Below, in pieces: positions 1 to 8,072 of a stretch of DNA of 28,908 nt. The position numbers and the translations under genes were made by a program. The stretch covers positions 1 through 28,908 of the forward strand of contig CAJTVK010000038.1 in the NCBI GenBank assembly GCA_910579645.1, written 5' to 3'. The notes under the pieces were generated by a model. It was not told where the DNA came from, made no database searches, and saw nothing but the letters and a program-made list of their open reading frames with translations. Position 1 is the first letter of the stretch; every line of letters starts with the position of its first letter. This DNA comes from an uncultured Lachnospiraceae bacterium (GTDB taxonomy: Bacteria; Bacillota; Clostridia; Lachnospirales; Lachnospiraceae).

Positions 1-67
1 TTTCTCAACCTTCTTTCTTGGAATTCCCTATACTTGAATTATACAGGAAGCTCCTTTTTGGGGATAG

Positions 68-141
68 GGCGTTCCACGGAACGCCGCAAGATACGCATTT
101 CGTGGGCACGAAATGCAAATCTTGTCGGGGAGTACCCCGAC
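68..141. other. Cluster of three adjacent hairpins, possible oriT
   Basis: Three inverted repeats lie end to end: GGCGTTCC/GGAACGCC (68-75 and 78-85), GCATTTCGTG/CACGAAATGC (95-104 and 107-116) extended by an outer CAAGAT/ATCTTG pair (87-92 and 119-124), and GTCGGGG/CCCCGAC (124-130 and 135-141). All stems are perfect with loops of 2-4 nt. They lie just before the left window edge, where a minus-strand gene could start. Dense stem-loops next to mobilisation genes are typical of transfer origins in Firmicutes conjugative elements; a replication or regulatory site is the alternative. No relaxase gene is visible, so the oriT call is inference. Confidence 0.45.
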
Positions 142-173
142 CCCCCTCATAATCCACTAATTTTATGGCAATA

Positions 174-368
174 GCGCCAAATCTGCTGCATCTGACGCCA
201 ATTCACTATCCCGTAGCGCCAATCCGGTTATTTTTTACGCCAATTAATTTTTACTGACGCCAATCTGAAATATATTTACGCCAGTGAAATTCATCCATTT
301 TTTCTGTTACGCCAGTCTGATGTCAGATTTCCTTTCCGTTACGCCAAATCGTCTGATTTTTACGCCAG
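174..368 (-). repeat. Iteron-like array, nine copies of TTGGCGY / CTGGCGT
   Basis: The 7-mer (A/G)CGCCA(A/G) on the plus strand starts at 174, 195, 216, 237, 257, 278, 309, 341 and 362. Steps are 21, 21, 21, 20, 21, 31, 32 and 21 bp, so every copy sits on the same helical face two or three turns apart. The spacing is not constant modulo 3, which argues against a decayed protein repeat and for a protein-binding DNA array, as in iteron plasmid origins. The last two or three copies lie inside the 3' end of the 439-aa gene. AT-rich sequence separates the copies. Confidence 0.75.
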
Positions 369-1642
369 CCGGAACCAAATTTGTTCTTTTTGACTGCACC
401 GTGACGCTTTTTTGCCTTTTCCTTTTCTTCCTTCCCCAAATACTCCGCTCCCGGCGAGTGTACCGGGGAGTGCGGGCTACGATCTGCCACTGACATTACT
501 TTCCTTTTCGGAAAACGGTACATTTTGGATAACTCCTTCCTTTCTTCCGTTGAGATAAATTCCGGCAATTCCCTATCTCCTGCCTGTCCTTTCAACAAGC
601 GAGAAAGGTGATGCCTGTCTACTGCTTCCAGAAAACAGGATAGCTTGCTGTCTATGGAGTGAAAGACCTCCGCATCTTTTTCTGTCTTTGCGCCTGATGC
701 TTTTGCCTTTGCCTCCTGCTTCATGGCAACAAGTAGTTCTCTGGAACAAAATACAGGCTTTTCATTGATGAGGATATCCAGCATTTTAGCCCAATCCTTT
801 TTCATCAAATATAGTGGATTTTTGTCTCCGGCCTGTGCATCATGGGCGTAGCTGATATCTCCTTGCTTTCGCAGGACATATCTGGGTAAATCAAATTTTT
901 TTGCTTTTGCCGCCAGCTCCGAGGATATCCTTATGTAGCCCTCCTGTGCCATCTGCTCTTTGAATTTGGATATGCGCTCTTCATCCGGCGAACCATATAG
1001 AAATCTGGTCTGCCGTATTGCCAGCAGCAGCTTCATATCCTCCATAAATGGCCTGAAAAATGCCCACGGCTTTACGGGTAAGGTTCGTTCCCTTTTCCTT
1101 CGGGCTTCCCTGACCGCCGCTGAAAGGGAACGCTCATTTATGGCTTCATAGGAAGCGGAATAAACTTCCCTCCGCAATGCCAGAAGGGTATCGGCTACAG
1201 ACGTATAATGGATGGTGTTCACTTTCTCCCCGAATGGCCCTTTGATATATTTCTCTGTTTTCAGCGGGCCTTTGTCTATTGTTCCGTCTGTATATGTAAC
1301 AGTGATAGCTTTTCCCTTTACCTGTTTCTCCTTAATCTCCATGGATAACTTCCGGCTGTCCAGTACCGCTATATCCGTCTTACCGGATGCTTTCACATGG
1401 ACTGCAAAAGATACAGGCATATCAGAGAAATAGCAGACTGACCTTGCCAGAAGGTTCTCCATGGTATCCTTTAAATATATTTCCCGTTCCTTCAGGCAGA
1501 ATGCACGTTCCGAATCCCAATGGATCAGGTAATGCCCCTCCATCCTTAGTTGCTCAAAATCTAGTGGCAGCTTTCCGTCTCCGCCCCTGAATGAATGCAG
1601 GAACACTGGTATATCCACGTCATTCATCCTGTATTCTTCCAA
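323..1642 (-). CDS. Unrecognised 439-aa mobile-element protein next to the iterons
   Basis: I do not recognise a domain. The protein is soluble-looking and basic, with no signal peptide or membrane segment. Its last ~60 residues are rich in Lys/Arg/Ser/His (for example KEEKEKAKKRHG), as in nucleic-acid-binding tails. The first codon is TTG with a GGGGAGG ribosome site about 5 nt upstream; an internal ATG five codons later has no well-spaced site. The last codons contain iteron copies, which appear as TGG-CGT (Trp-Arg) codon pairs. It lies downstream of the RepA remnant in the same direction. The position beside a phased repeat array suggests a replication or DNA-binding role, but this is only context; an accessory element protein is equally possible. 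Confidence 0.7.
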   Translation of the reverse strand: MEEYRMNDVDIPVFLHSFRGGDGKLPLDFEQLRMEGHYLIHWDSERAFCLKEREIYLKDTMENLLARSVCYFSDMPVSFAVHVKASGKTDIAVLDSRKLSMEIKEKQVKGKAITVTYTDGTIDKGPLKTEKYIKGPFGEKVNTIHYTSVADTLLALRREVYSASYEAINERSLSAAVREARRKRERTLPVKPWAFFRPFMEDMKLLLAIRQTRFLYGSPDEERISKFKEQMAQEGYIRISSELAAKAKKFDLPRYVLRKQGDISYAHDAQAGDKNPLYLMKKDWAKMLDILINEKPVFCSRELLVAMKQEAKAKASGAKTEKDAEVFHSIDSKLSCFLEAVDRHHLSRLLKGQAGDRELPEFISTEERKELSKMYRFPKRKVMSVADRSPHSPVHSPGAEYLGKEEKEKAKKRHGAVKKNKFGSGWRKNQTIWRNGKEI

Positions 1643-1687
1643 AATTGCCTCCCCTCTGCATGTTTAGTTTTTCATATGGCATCCGCT

Positions 1688-2307
1688 TCATGTGCCGTAC
1701 AAATCGTGGTTGACCTTTGCACGGCAGTAGCTGTCCATTGTTACCGGGGCATTATACAGCGCCGTCAGCAGATATGCCTTGATATTCCCTACTTTCGTGG
1801 TGTTATTGTCGATACAGCCAAAGACATACTCCACATGGCTGGAATTAATCTTCAAAAAGCGGCTCCTTACTACTTCCCTTGGGAAATCGTCTCCCGCAAT
1901 GCGGATGTAAGGGCGTTTTGAAAGGACTACTTCAAGCATCAACTCCACCGTTTCATCCATCCGCTGTTTCCCGTGCCACTCCGCAAGGATGCTGTACTCG
2001 ATATTCTCACAGATAATCTCACGGTATGCCTCTGTTCAGCTCCGGATTCCTGCCTTGTCTCCGCTATCAGTCCTCCAATTGTCCGCCCTTCTTTGGGCAG
2101 GCGATAATTTCGCCGGATATCATGCACAATCTCCATGCACTCCTTATCTAACAGAGGGCGCAGCTTTTCTATAAGGCTGTCGGCTGCCCTCCGCCGGTCC
2201 GGGTCTTTGGCATACCGTGAAGCCATTAACAATTCATGCAGGATGGCGTATCGTTCGCTCCCCTCCGTCTGGTACAGCATCCGTTTTTCTATTTCATTCA
2301 GCTCCAT
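1688..2307 (-). pseudogene. RepA C-terminal (DUF6017) remnant fused out of frame to a truncated element gene
   Basis: Two broken genes are joined. From an ATG at 2307 (AAAGGA site upstream) about 90 codons read as a small charged helical protein (starts MELNEIEKRMLY) ending around ESGAE. The same frame then runs into unrelated sequence and stops at 1939. In another frame, from about 2040 down to 1688, the sequence is a clear DUF6017 domain, the C-terminal part of Firmicutes replication initiator RepA: key stretches are YREIICENIEY, RPYIRIAGDDFPREVVRSRF, SSHVEYVFGCI and YLLTALYNAPVTMDSY. The RepA N-terminal DNA-binding domain is absent. A deletion joining the two genes, or a deletion plus frameshift, explains the structure. 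RepA is probably not functional here. Confidence 0.8.
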
Positions 2308-2338
2308 ATACTTTTCCTTTTCGCAAAATCTGCACGAA

Positions 2339-2377
2339 AAAAGGACACACATCCTGCACAAGATGAAATGTCCTTTT
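2339..2377 (-). terminator. Intrinsic terminator-like hairpin
   Basis: AAAAGGACA (2339-2347) pairs with TGTCCTTTT (2369-2377). Read on the minus strand, the stem ends in a run of six T. It lies between the ParR-like gene and the fused pseudogene, and could stop or attenuate transcription of the par genes. Confidence 0.5.
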
Positions 2378-2426
2378 AGTTACTTTTATTTAATTCCCTA
2401 TACAGCCAGGAATCCTCTGCTTTCTG

Positions 2427-2735
2427 TCATCCACCCATAAAGCTATCCATAAAGTCCAATGCAGCTTCATTCAGTTCTTCTGTCTCCGGCGTTTTTGTCT
2501 GCGTCTCCATCTGTTCCGGTTTCTCTGTCTTTGCGGTCTCTGCCTGCATTCCCGGCATTGTCATTGGCATATATGGGTACATCATGGGATAAGGTGTCTG
2601 CGGAAAACACTTCTTTAGTTCCGTTGCTTCCCTTCGGATGCTCTCCTGTATTTTCGCAAGCAGTTCCTCCGGCACATCCATATCAAACCGGCAGGACACT
2701 CTCTTGATGTTTTTTATAGCCTGTCTTTTCCCCAT
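2427..2735 (-). CDS. Small protein downstream of parM, putative ParR-like adaptor
   Basis: A 102-aa protein with a GGGGG ribosome site about 8 nt before the ATG. The first ~40 residues are basic and helical (GKRQAIKNIKRVSCRF, then DVPEELLAKIQESI), the middle is rich in Pro/Met/Tyr, then comes a Thr/Glu/Gln-rich linker, and a short amphipathic tail ends in LDFMDSFMGG. It starts 12 nt after the frameshifted ParM reading frame ends. In ParM-type plasmid segregation the second gene encodes ParR, which binds the centromere with its N-terminal part and the actin filament tip with a C-terminal peptide; the size, order and tail fit. No recognisable ribbon-helix-helix signature is certain, so the function is inferred from position. 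Confidence 0.55.
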   Translation of the reverse strand: MGKRQAIKNIKRVSCRFDMDVPEELLAKIQESIRREATELKKCFPQTPYPMMYPYMPMTMPGMQAETAKTEKPEQMETQTKTPETEELNEAALDFMDSFMGG

Positions 2736-2747
2736 AAATCATACCCC

Positions 2748-3663
2748 CTATCCACGCCGGATGCTCCGCAACAGCCTCTGGTTAGATAAATACTCGTAGC
2801 CTTTGGCGTTGGCATGGACATCCTCAATGAAGCGCACCTTATTCTGCCAGCTTTGCGAAATGCTTCATCAGCATAGCGCCTCCGCCAAGGAAGTGGAGCT
2901 TCGCCAGTTCTTCATTGTAGCTATACTCCCGCAGTTTCCGCATAATTTTATCTGTATAGTCTGACGCACACTCCGCTATCGCTTTCAGATACTTCTCCCC
3001 GATATCCGCCGTGCCGTCTTTCAGCACCTTTTTCACGATACAGTCATCCACAACGGTATGTACCTTGTTGGTCAGCTCGCTCCGCATCTCGATCACACAG
3101 CATTCCACGCCGAAACGCTCCGTATAATAGCGGCTGGAATCCGGCTTCCCGTCAATGATGAAGATAACGTTCATTGTGCCGTTGCCGATATCCGCCACAA
3201 TGTTAAATCCCCGGTAGCTGGATAAATCCGCCGCCACCGCCGCAAAGCCCTGTGCATAGACCTCCACGTCCTCAATCTTTACGTGGTATCTGGTATTATT
3301 GCACCGGAATGTCACTTCCTTATTCTTCAAAAGATATTTCCTGAAAGCTTCCCCCTGCTCCCCAAGCCACTTGATGGGGAGGCCCGCCGCAAGGATGACG
3401 GAAGCGTTGCATAACCCCCTGCCCTTTAATTCCTTTGCCAGAGCCGCCAGCGTCAGGATATAGTAATCCTCATCCCAAACTTTATCCATCTGGTACTCTT
3501 TATGTGTAGAGCCAATCTCATAAAACTTTCCCTCAAACTCTACTGTCATTCCTGCCAGCTCTGATGCCCGTTCCCTCTCTATCACGCCGGATTCAAAAAT
3601 GTGATGGGTGGTCTTGATGTTGCCATACCCGTGGTCAATGCCAATCCTGTAAACCTGTTCCAT
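2748..3663 (-). pseudogene. ParM/Alp-type plasmid segregation actin, frameshifted near the 3' end
   Basis: The first 274 residues are an actin-like ATPase: phosphate-1 loop GIDHGYGNIKT (residues 8-18), phosphate-2 loop ADIGNGT (157-163) and adenosine motif HFLGGGA (257-263). This family forms filaments that push plasmid copies apart. The frame stops at 2839 right after MKHFAKLAE. The next frame, with no gap, continues with a family-like tail (NKVRFIEDVHANAKGYEYL) to a stop at 2748. Loss of two A from a short A run (GAAAATAAG reduced to GAATAAG) would explain this, though a sequencing error is possible. The ribosome site AAAGGAG lies about 8 nt before the ATG. Only the last ~30 residues are lost, so partial function cannot be excluded. 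Confidence 0.8.
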
Positions 3664-3702
3664 GCTTTTTCGCTCCTTTTTCTATATTTTTTGCAACAAT
3701 AA

Positions 3703-3734
3703 AAGGACTACCCAAACACACTTGAATAGTCCTT
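3703..3734 (-). promoter_or_regulatory. Leader hairpin ahead of parM
   Basis: AAGGACTA (3703-3710) pairs with TAGTCCTT (3727-3734); on the minus strand a TTTTATT run follows, about 40 nt before the parM start. It resembles a terminator inside the leader, so it may be an attenuator, or the end of an upstream transcript. Its AAGGAC core recurs in the hairpin at 2339-2377. Confidence 0.4.
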
Positions 3735-3867
3735 ACTATACAATCAGCTAATTGTAGATTCCTACAACCCTCCTTTGTGAATTTGTGCGAGCCCGCCCTT
3801 TCGTAATAAGGACAAAAGGTGAAAACCCTGATAATTCCTAGAGTAATCCCTCTGTCATTATTATAAC

Positions 3868-4161
3868 TCAATCACCTTCTTCACTCATCCTCTTAATGAC
3901 TTCCGGATGCAGTTCGGCATGTTCCCCCGTCACAAAAAACGTAGCTTTCACTCCTCTTTTCTTCAGTCCGTCCAATAACTGTTCCGTATAATAAGGATGC
4001 GGACCGTCGTCGAATGTAAGCGCAATCTTCTTTTTATCCCCCTCCTTCAGCCCCTTTCCCATGGCCGACACCTTCTGCCGGCCAAAATATCCTGCCGCCA
4101 GCACCGCAGCCAGCAATAAGATAAGTAAAATACAAGATATAGTCCTTCGGCTCCAATTCAT
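3868..4161 (-). pseudogene. Polysaccharide deacetylase (NodB domain), 3' part lost at element junction
   Basis: The 97 residues comprise an N-terminal membrane anchor (residues ~9-25, ISCILLILLLAAVLAAGY) and the start of a NodB/CE4 catalytic domain, with the metal-binding motif ALTFDDGPH (~47-55) and KRGVKATFFVTGEHAE. The reading frame ends at EEGD where family members continue EEGHxIGNH, which carries the second metal motif (HxxxH). Intact proteins have about 200-300 residues. The break coincides with the change from chromosomal to element genes, so insertion of element A most likely cut the gene; the 3' half should lie beyond the element's other end. Such enzymes remove acetyl groups from peptidoglycan or other glycans; this copy cannot be active. 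It was probably a surface enzyme. Confidence 0.8.
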
Positions 4162-4270
4162 TTTCCGGCTTCCTTCTGCCCATTCCTTTTATTCAATATA
4201 TGCCGGCAGTTTGCCGATATGACCCAAAGCAAATTTAAGACATACACTAAAACCCCTCCTTGACCATGCC

Positions 4271-4618
4271 TTAAAATTCCTTATATAATTCCATAATCAC
4301 ATACCCCTCTTCCATCCGTATGCTGGCCCGGTCAATCATCATGCCAACCAGCAGCAGCTGGCTTGTCTCCCCCGGATCTCCGCTGCCGGCAAGTTCCCAA
4401 TATACATCTTCAATCCCGTCGTTTTTCGGCCCGTTCAGAAATTGATCCAGCTTTTTCAGCCGTCCTGCATATTCCGGCTTATAATCCGCAAGGAAAGAAA
4501 TCACCGCTCCCTTCCCGTCCCTGTGTATTTTGGATTCCACCGTATCTGCTCCCAGCGCAAAAAAATATACGGTCAGTTCTTCCACAATCTTTGCAACCTT
4601 TTTTTCCTCGTGAACCAT
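4271..4618 (-). CDS. Conserved hypothetical protein, 115 aa
   Basis: A small acidic cytosolic protein without membrane segments or a motif I can name. The pattern of helix (EKKVAKIVEELTVYFFALGA), strands (TVESKIHRDGKGAVISFLAD) and a final strand (RMEEGYVIMELYKEF) suggests one alpha/beta domain. It starts 4 nt after the stop of the DUF1576 gene, so the two are likely one operon and co-translated. It may work with the membrane protein; nothing in the sequence says how. Confidence 0.75.
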   Translation of the reverse strand: MVHEEKKVAKIVEELTVYFFALGADTVESKIHRDGKGAVISFLADYKPEYAGRLKKLDQFLNGPKNDGIEDVYWELAGSGDPGETSQLLLVGMMIDRASIRMEEGYVIMELYKEF

Positions 4619-4622
4619 TTTA

Positions 4623-5888
4623 TCATTTCCTCTTTCTATCTTTGTACTGACTCATAAAGCTTTCTACCAGCGGAACCATGAAAATGGCCACCCAGCCTGC
4701 GCTGAATCCGTTGTTGTAAAGGTTCAGCCCTCCATACATTTCCCCCGTGCACATCACAATTACCGCATGCAGGAATCCGGCAATCATACCGGCAGCCACG
4801 CCGAACTGCCCGGCAATCGGCGCCAGCCCTGCCGCAAACAATGCCGCCAGCTGGATTCCCGGCGTATCCGGCCTGTAGACGGTCACCAGCGTAGACAGAT
4901 ACACACCGGCCAATACCGGAAGGTAATTTTTGATATGCACGCCGAAAGCCGAAAAGCCGAACACGGACAAGATTGCCCCCACCACCGGCCCGGAAAAATC
5001 CCCTCCGATAAACAGAATATAAATTACGCAGACAATTCCCACAAACCCCATATTCATCAATGTGGCCCCGGCACCGTTCATCAGCACGAAATCCGCCACT
5101 GCCCGTCCGGGATGCCTCATAATTTTCATTAAATTTTTTGTCTTTCCTTTATTAATAAGAAAACCGAACAGCACCGCCAGCCCAAAATATCCAAGCAGGC
5201 CGGCTATAATCCAGACATTCCTGCCCTCCCGCCAGATCAGCACCTGTGCGCTCTCCATACCGAAAGAACGGAGCACGCAGACTATGACGAAAGCCAGTAT
5301 GCCACCCGAAAATCCCACATTAAATAAATTATAGCCCATATGCATGGACGCGGCATGAACGGATAAAGACGGCAGCACAAATCCAATCAGGATACCTGCC
5401 ACAACGGAAAAGAGCAGATTCCATGGCTGGCCGAACGGAAGCAGGAAAATCAGTTCCGTAATCAGCGGTGCCAGACAGGTTCCGAACAATGCCGTATAAA
5501 TATACCTGCTCAGCTTCGCCTTATGGGATTTGGCATAGACTGCCGTACCCAGAAACACCGGAATAATATTCAGGGGATTCTTCCCCCACAGGGCATAGCC
5601 CGCATTCATGAACAGAGCCGCCACCGTAATGCCAGTAAAGGGAATCTTCTCAAGCAGCACCAGACTCACTGCCATGGCAAATACAAGCGCGGAATTGAAA
5701 AACGCCGCGCCATACCCGGCCAGTTCAAAATAATCCGTTATCAATGCATCTCTGGAAAGGACAATTTTCAGAAGACCCTCCGCCACCCCGTCCGATGCCC
5801 CTATTCCCGCCGCCGTCAGCAGCAGCAGTGAAAATAAACTGAAATATTTCAGTTCTTTTCCCTCCATACGCTCCAATGCTTTCTGCAT
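4623..5888 (-). CDS. DUF1576 integral membrane protein
   Basis: A 421-aa very hydrophobic protein with about ten to twelve membrane segments. It has the internal duplication of the DUF1576 family: MHMGYNLFNVGFSGGILAF near residue 180 is echoed by MYGGLNLYNNGFSAGWVAI near 390. Conserved Asn/Gly pairs in these segments suggest a channel- or transporter-like fold, but the substrate of the family is unknown. The ATG has an AAGGAG site 8 nt upstream. The gene ends 4 nt before the 115-aa protein. Upstream lies the nested inverted-repeat element, so any promoter lies in or next to that repeat. Confidence 0.9.
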   Translation of the reverse strand: MQKALERMEGKELKYFSLFSLLLLTAAGIGASDGVAEGLLKIVLSRDALITDYFELAGYGAAFFNSALVFAMAVSLVLLEKIPFTGITVAALFMNAGYALWGKNPLNIIPVFLGTAVYAKSHKAKLSRYIYTALFGTCLAPLITELIFLLPFGQPWNLLFSVVAGILIGFVLPSLSVHAASMHMGYNLFNVGFSGGILAFVIVCVLRSFGMESAQVLIWREGRNVWIIAGLLGYFGLAVLFGFLINKGKTKNLMKIMRHPGRAVADFVLMNGAGATLMNMGFVGIVCVIYILFIGGDFSGPVVGAILSVFGFSAFGVHIKNYLPVLAGVYLSTLVTVYRPDTPGIQLAALFAAGLAPIAGQFGVAAGMIAGFLHAVIVMCTGEMYGGLNLYNNGFSAGWVAIFMVPLVESFMSQYKDRKRK

Positions 5889-5932
5889 GAAGTATACTCC
5901 TTCCGCTCATAATCCGATTTTTCTATAGTCAG

Positions 5933-6258
5933 CTAGTACTCCATCCGGACAGAAATTGTAGTTCTGCTTTGCATGTTTCGTGCCAGTGCAAGGCAAAATT
6001 TCGACGGCGATGTGGTGCATCGACTAGTACTGCATTACATTAATCCTTAAGTAATCAGCACATGCTGTTTGTGCCAGTGCCGCGTTGTCATCGGTCAACG
6101 ATGCCACCGCATCGTCTCCCTCTTCCGCCTTGCCCTGACGCAAACATCAAGCACTGATTACTCAAGGATTAATGCAATGCAGTACTAGAAATTTTAACGC
6201 GGCAATGGTGCGGAACAGGCAGAGCGGAACTGCAATTTCTGTCCGGATGAAGCACTAG
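5933..6258. repeat. Outer inverted-repeat element (MITE-like), CTAGTACT...AGCACTAG
   Basis: The left end (CTAGTACTCCATCCGGACAG and on to about 5972) is matched by the reverse complement of the right end (about 6219-6258), roughly 40 bp with a few mismatches. The shared cores are CATCCGGACAGAAATTG and GTTCTGC/GTTCCGC. No gene lies inside. It fills most of the 426 bp between the DUF1576 gene and the RACo-like gene. The size (326 bp), terminal inverted repeats and lack of coding suggest a non-autonomous element or a large extragenic palindrome. I see no clear target-site duplication. Confidence 0.7.
6024..6188. repeat. Inner inverted-repeat element nested in the outer one
   Basis: CTAGTACTGCATTACATTAA (6024-6043) and the next ~20 bp are matched by the reverse complement of the sequence ending at 6188 (AATGCAATGCAGTACTAG), with few mismatches. 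Both inner and outer units begin with CTAGTACT. The words GTGCCAGTGC (about 5980 and 6071) occur in both the outer left part and the inner core, so the units are related copies rather than a chance palindrome. Confidence 0.7.
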
Positions 6259-6314
6259 TGCTGCCTTGCGAAAATAAACAGTAAAAAGAAAAAAATTTTT
6301 GCGTTGTCTATATA

Positions 6315-8072
6315 TTATAGCATCCCTTCTATCTCTTTACAATCAAAATCCATATACCCGACATAAACCTCTTCAAACGTTTCCAGTTCCGCCATATTGA
6401 AAACCTCTGCCCGCTGCGCAAAAGCCTCCAGTTCCTGCGCCGCCTCCTGCCGATTCCGCCTCTTCTGCTCCCCGTTTCCCATATGATTCGTTCCGTCCTT
6501 TGCCCCAACTCTCCGTCCGCCGCCTTTCCTGCCGAAAAGTCCGGCTCCTGCCAAGGCCGTATTCCCTACCGCTTCCGGATTTCCCCCCAGCCCTTCAGGC
6601 AGCAGCCCGGTACGCACCGCCGCTTTTATGTCCAGATAAAATCCCATGCCGCCGGCAATATATATTTTCTTTATTCTGCCCGCATCCTTGATTTCCAGCC
6701 GTTTCATCAGAAAATGAATGCCGGCGCGCACCGCCGCTTTCGCCATCTGGATATCCCTGATATCCTCCTGCCTTATCATCACCCGTCTGGTTCCGTCCCC
6801 TATCTCCGTCTCTATTCCTGTTGCAAAATACGGTTCTGCCAATAATCCCGTGCCGTCCGCAATCCCCTTTTCCAGTAAATCCGCCAATGCGGATATTCTC
6901 TCCGACCCCAAGGAACCGTCCTTTCCCCTTCCTTCAAATGCCGGCCCTGCCGCGGCTGCCGTAGCTGCCACCCGACATCCCGTTCCCATTACCATTTCCG
7001 CATTGGTTCCCAAATCCATGAAAAGCCATGCCGGTGTTTCCGGGCCGTTTTCTTCCTGTCCGCCCCGTCCGGAATCCGGCCGGCAGGGCTCACAGGCCGG
7101 CCGCAGCCCCTCATATCCCGTTTTGCCGGAACCGCCGGACACCGGGCCGCATAGCCCGCAGGCAAACAGCCCTGCCAGAATATCCCCGCCCACAAATGCC
7201 GAAATCCCCGGCATCACTGCCACCTCCATGCCGTTCCAGCTGAAAAAGGATGTTTTTATATCCACAGGGCGGAACGGACTTTTTCCCAAAGTTTCGGTAG
7301 GATAGCCCAATAAAATATGTCCCATTGCCGTATTGCATGCAATGACCATAAGTCTCGGTTTCCCGCCCCCATGTCCTACCGCACTGTTTTCTAACCGCTC
7401 CCTGCCTGCCGCCAATGTGTCCCATATCAATGTCTGTAATTTTTTTCCACCGTCTCCCTCCGCCGCTTTTATGCGGGATATGACATCTGCCCCGTAACTG
7501 CGCTGAGGATTTAAACAAGTATATGTGTCAATCGGACGGCCGGTGCCGATATCCAATAGCTGCATGGCAACCGTAGTGGTGCCTATATCCGCCGCTATCA
7601 ATGTCTCTTCCGCACCGAAGTTCCCGTCCGCGGCATATTTATCATCGGTGTTTTCCTCTCCCCTGCTTCCCTGTTCCTCCTCTGTTTCTTTTCCCTGAGA
7701 TATTCTCTCTTCCCCCTCTTTTGCCCGGCACTCCGTCACCACTTGGCACCGTCCTTCTTCCGCTCTTTTTTCCTCTGCAAAATCCGTCACTACCGAGCAT
7801 TCCCGTTTCGGCCGTGCCATGCAGGCCAGCCGGCAGCCTTCTCTTAACCTCTCCGGAGGAATGAGGCTTCGGTCTGTCTGGGTAGGCAGCGGCGCATGAC
7901 TTACGAACCGTACCACGCACTTACCGCATTTCCCCACTCCGCCACAAAGAGAAGGCAGCATTACTGCGCCCTCTCTCATCGTTTCCAGCAAAGTATTCTT
8001 CTTATCATGCATCAGTTCATAAGAACTGCCTCCGCTCCCTTCTCTCAGAGTAATCTTTATCCGTTCAGACAA
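6315..8072 (-). CDS. RACo-like ferredoxin/ASKHA activator (DUF4445 family)
   Basis: Starting at the TTG at 8072 (AAGGAG site 9 nt upstream) gives 585 aa. Residues 1-90 form a 2Fe-2S ferredoxin domain with C43-x5-C49-x2-C52 and a fourth Cys at C84 (CRLAC). A charged low-complexity linker (~100-150) leads to an ASKHA ATPase fold: AADIGTTTVAMQLLD, MVIACNTAMGH, FMDLGTNAEMV and IYIAGGMGFYLD. Relatives are ATP-dependent reductive activators of corrinoid methyltransferases (RACo, RamA); the domain order fits such a role. No corrinoid protein or methyltransferase gene is adjacent. Glu/Gly-rich insertions near 330-360 and at the C-terminus are unusual. The start overlaps the DUF4250 gene by 8 bp, so translation is probably coupled. 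An ATG at 8105 lacks a ribosome site. Confidence 0.88.
   Translation of the reverse strand: MSERIKITLREGSGGSSYELMHDKKNTLLETMREGAVMLPSLCGGVGKCGKCVVRFVSHAPLPTQTDRSLIPPERLREGCRLACMARPKRECSVVTDFAEEKRAEEGRCQVVTECRAKEGEERISQGKETEEEQGSRGEENTDDKYAADGNFGAEETLIAADIGTTTVAMQLLDIGTGRPIDTYTCLNPQRSYGADVISRIKAAEGDGGKKLQTLIWDTLAAGRERLENSAVGHGGGKPRLMVIACNTAMGHILLGYPTETLGKSPFRPVDIKTSFFSWNGMEVAVMPGISAFVGGDILAGLFACGLCGPVSGGSGKTGYEGLRPACEPCRPDSGRGGQEENGPETPAWLFMDLGTNAEMVMGTGCRVAATAAAAGPAFEGRGKDGSLGSERISALADLLEKGIADGTGLLAEPYFATGIETEIGDGTRRVMIRQEDIRDIQMAKAAVRAGIHFLMKRLEIKDAGRIKKIYIAGGMGFYLDIKAAVRTGLLPEGLGGNPEAVGNTALAGAGLFGRKGGGRRVGAKDGTNHMGNGEQKRRNRQEAAQELEAFAQRAEVFNMAELETFEEVYVGYMDFDCKEIEGML

Noticed and set aside
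3635..3871. 78-codon minus-strand frame overlapping the parM start
   Set aside because: It overlaps parM, crosses hairpins and the element junction, has no ribosome site and no protein-like pattern.
6718..7305. Long plus-strand frame opposite the RACo-like gene
   Set aside because: It is a GC-rich antisense shadow of a well-supported gene, with no ribosome site and low-complexity Pro/Ser composition.
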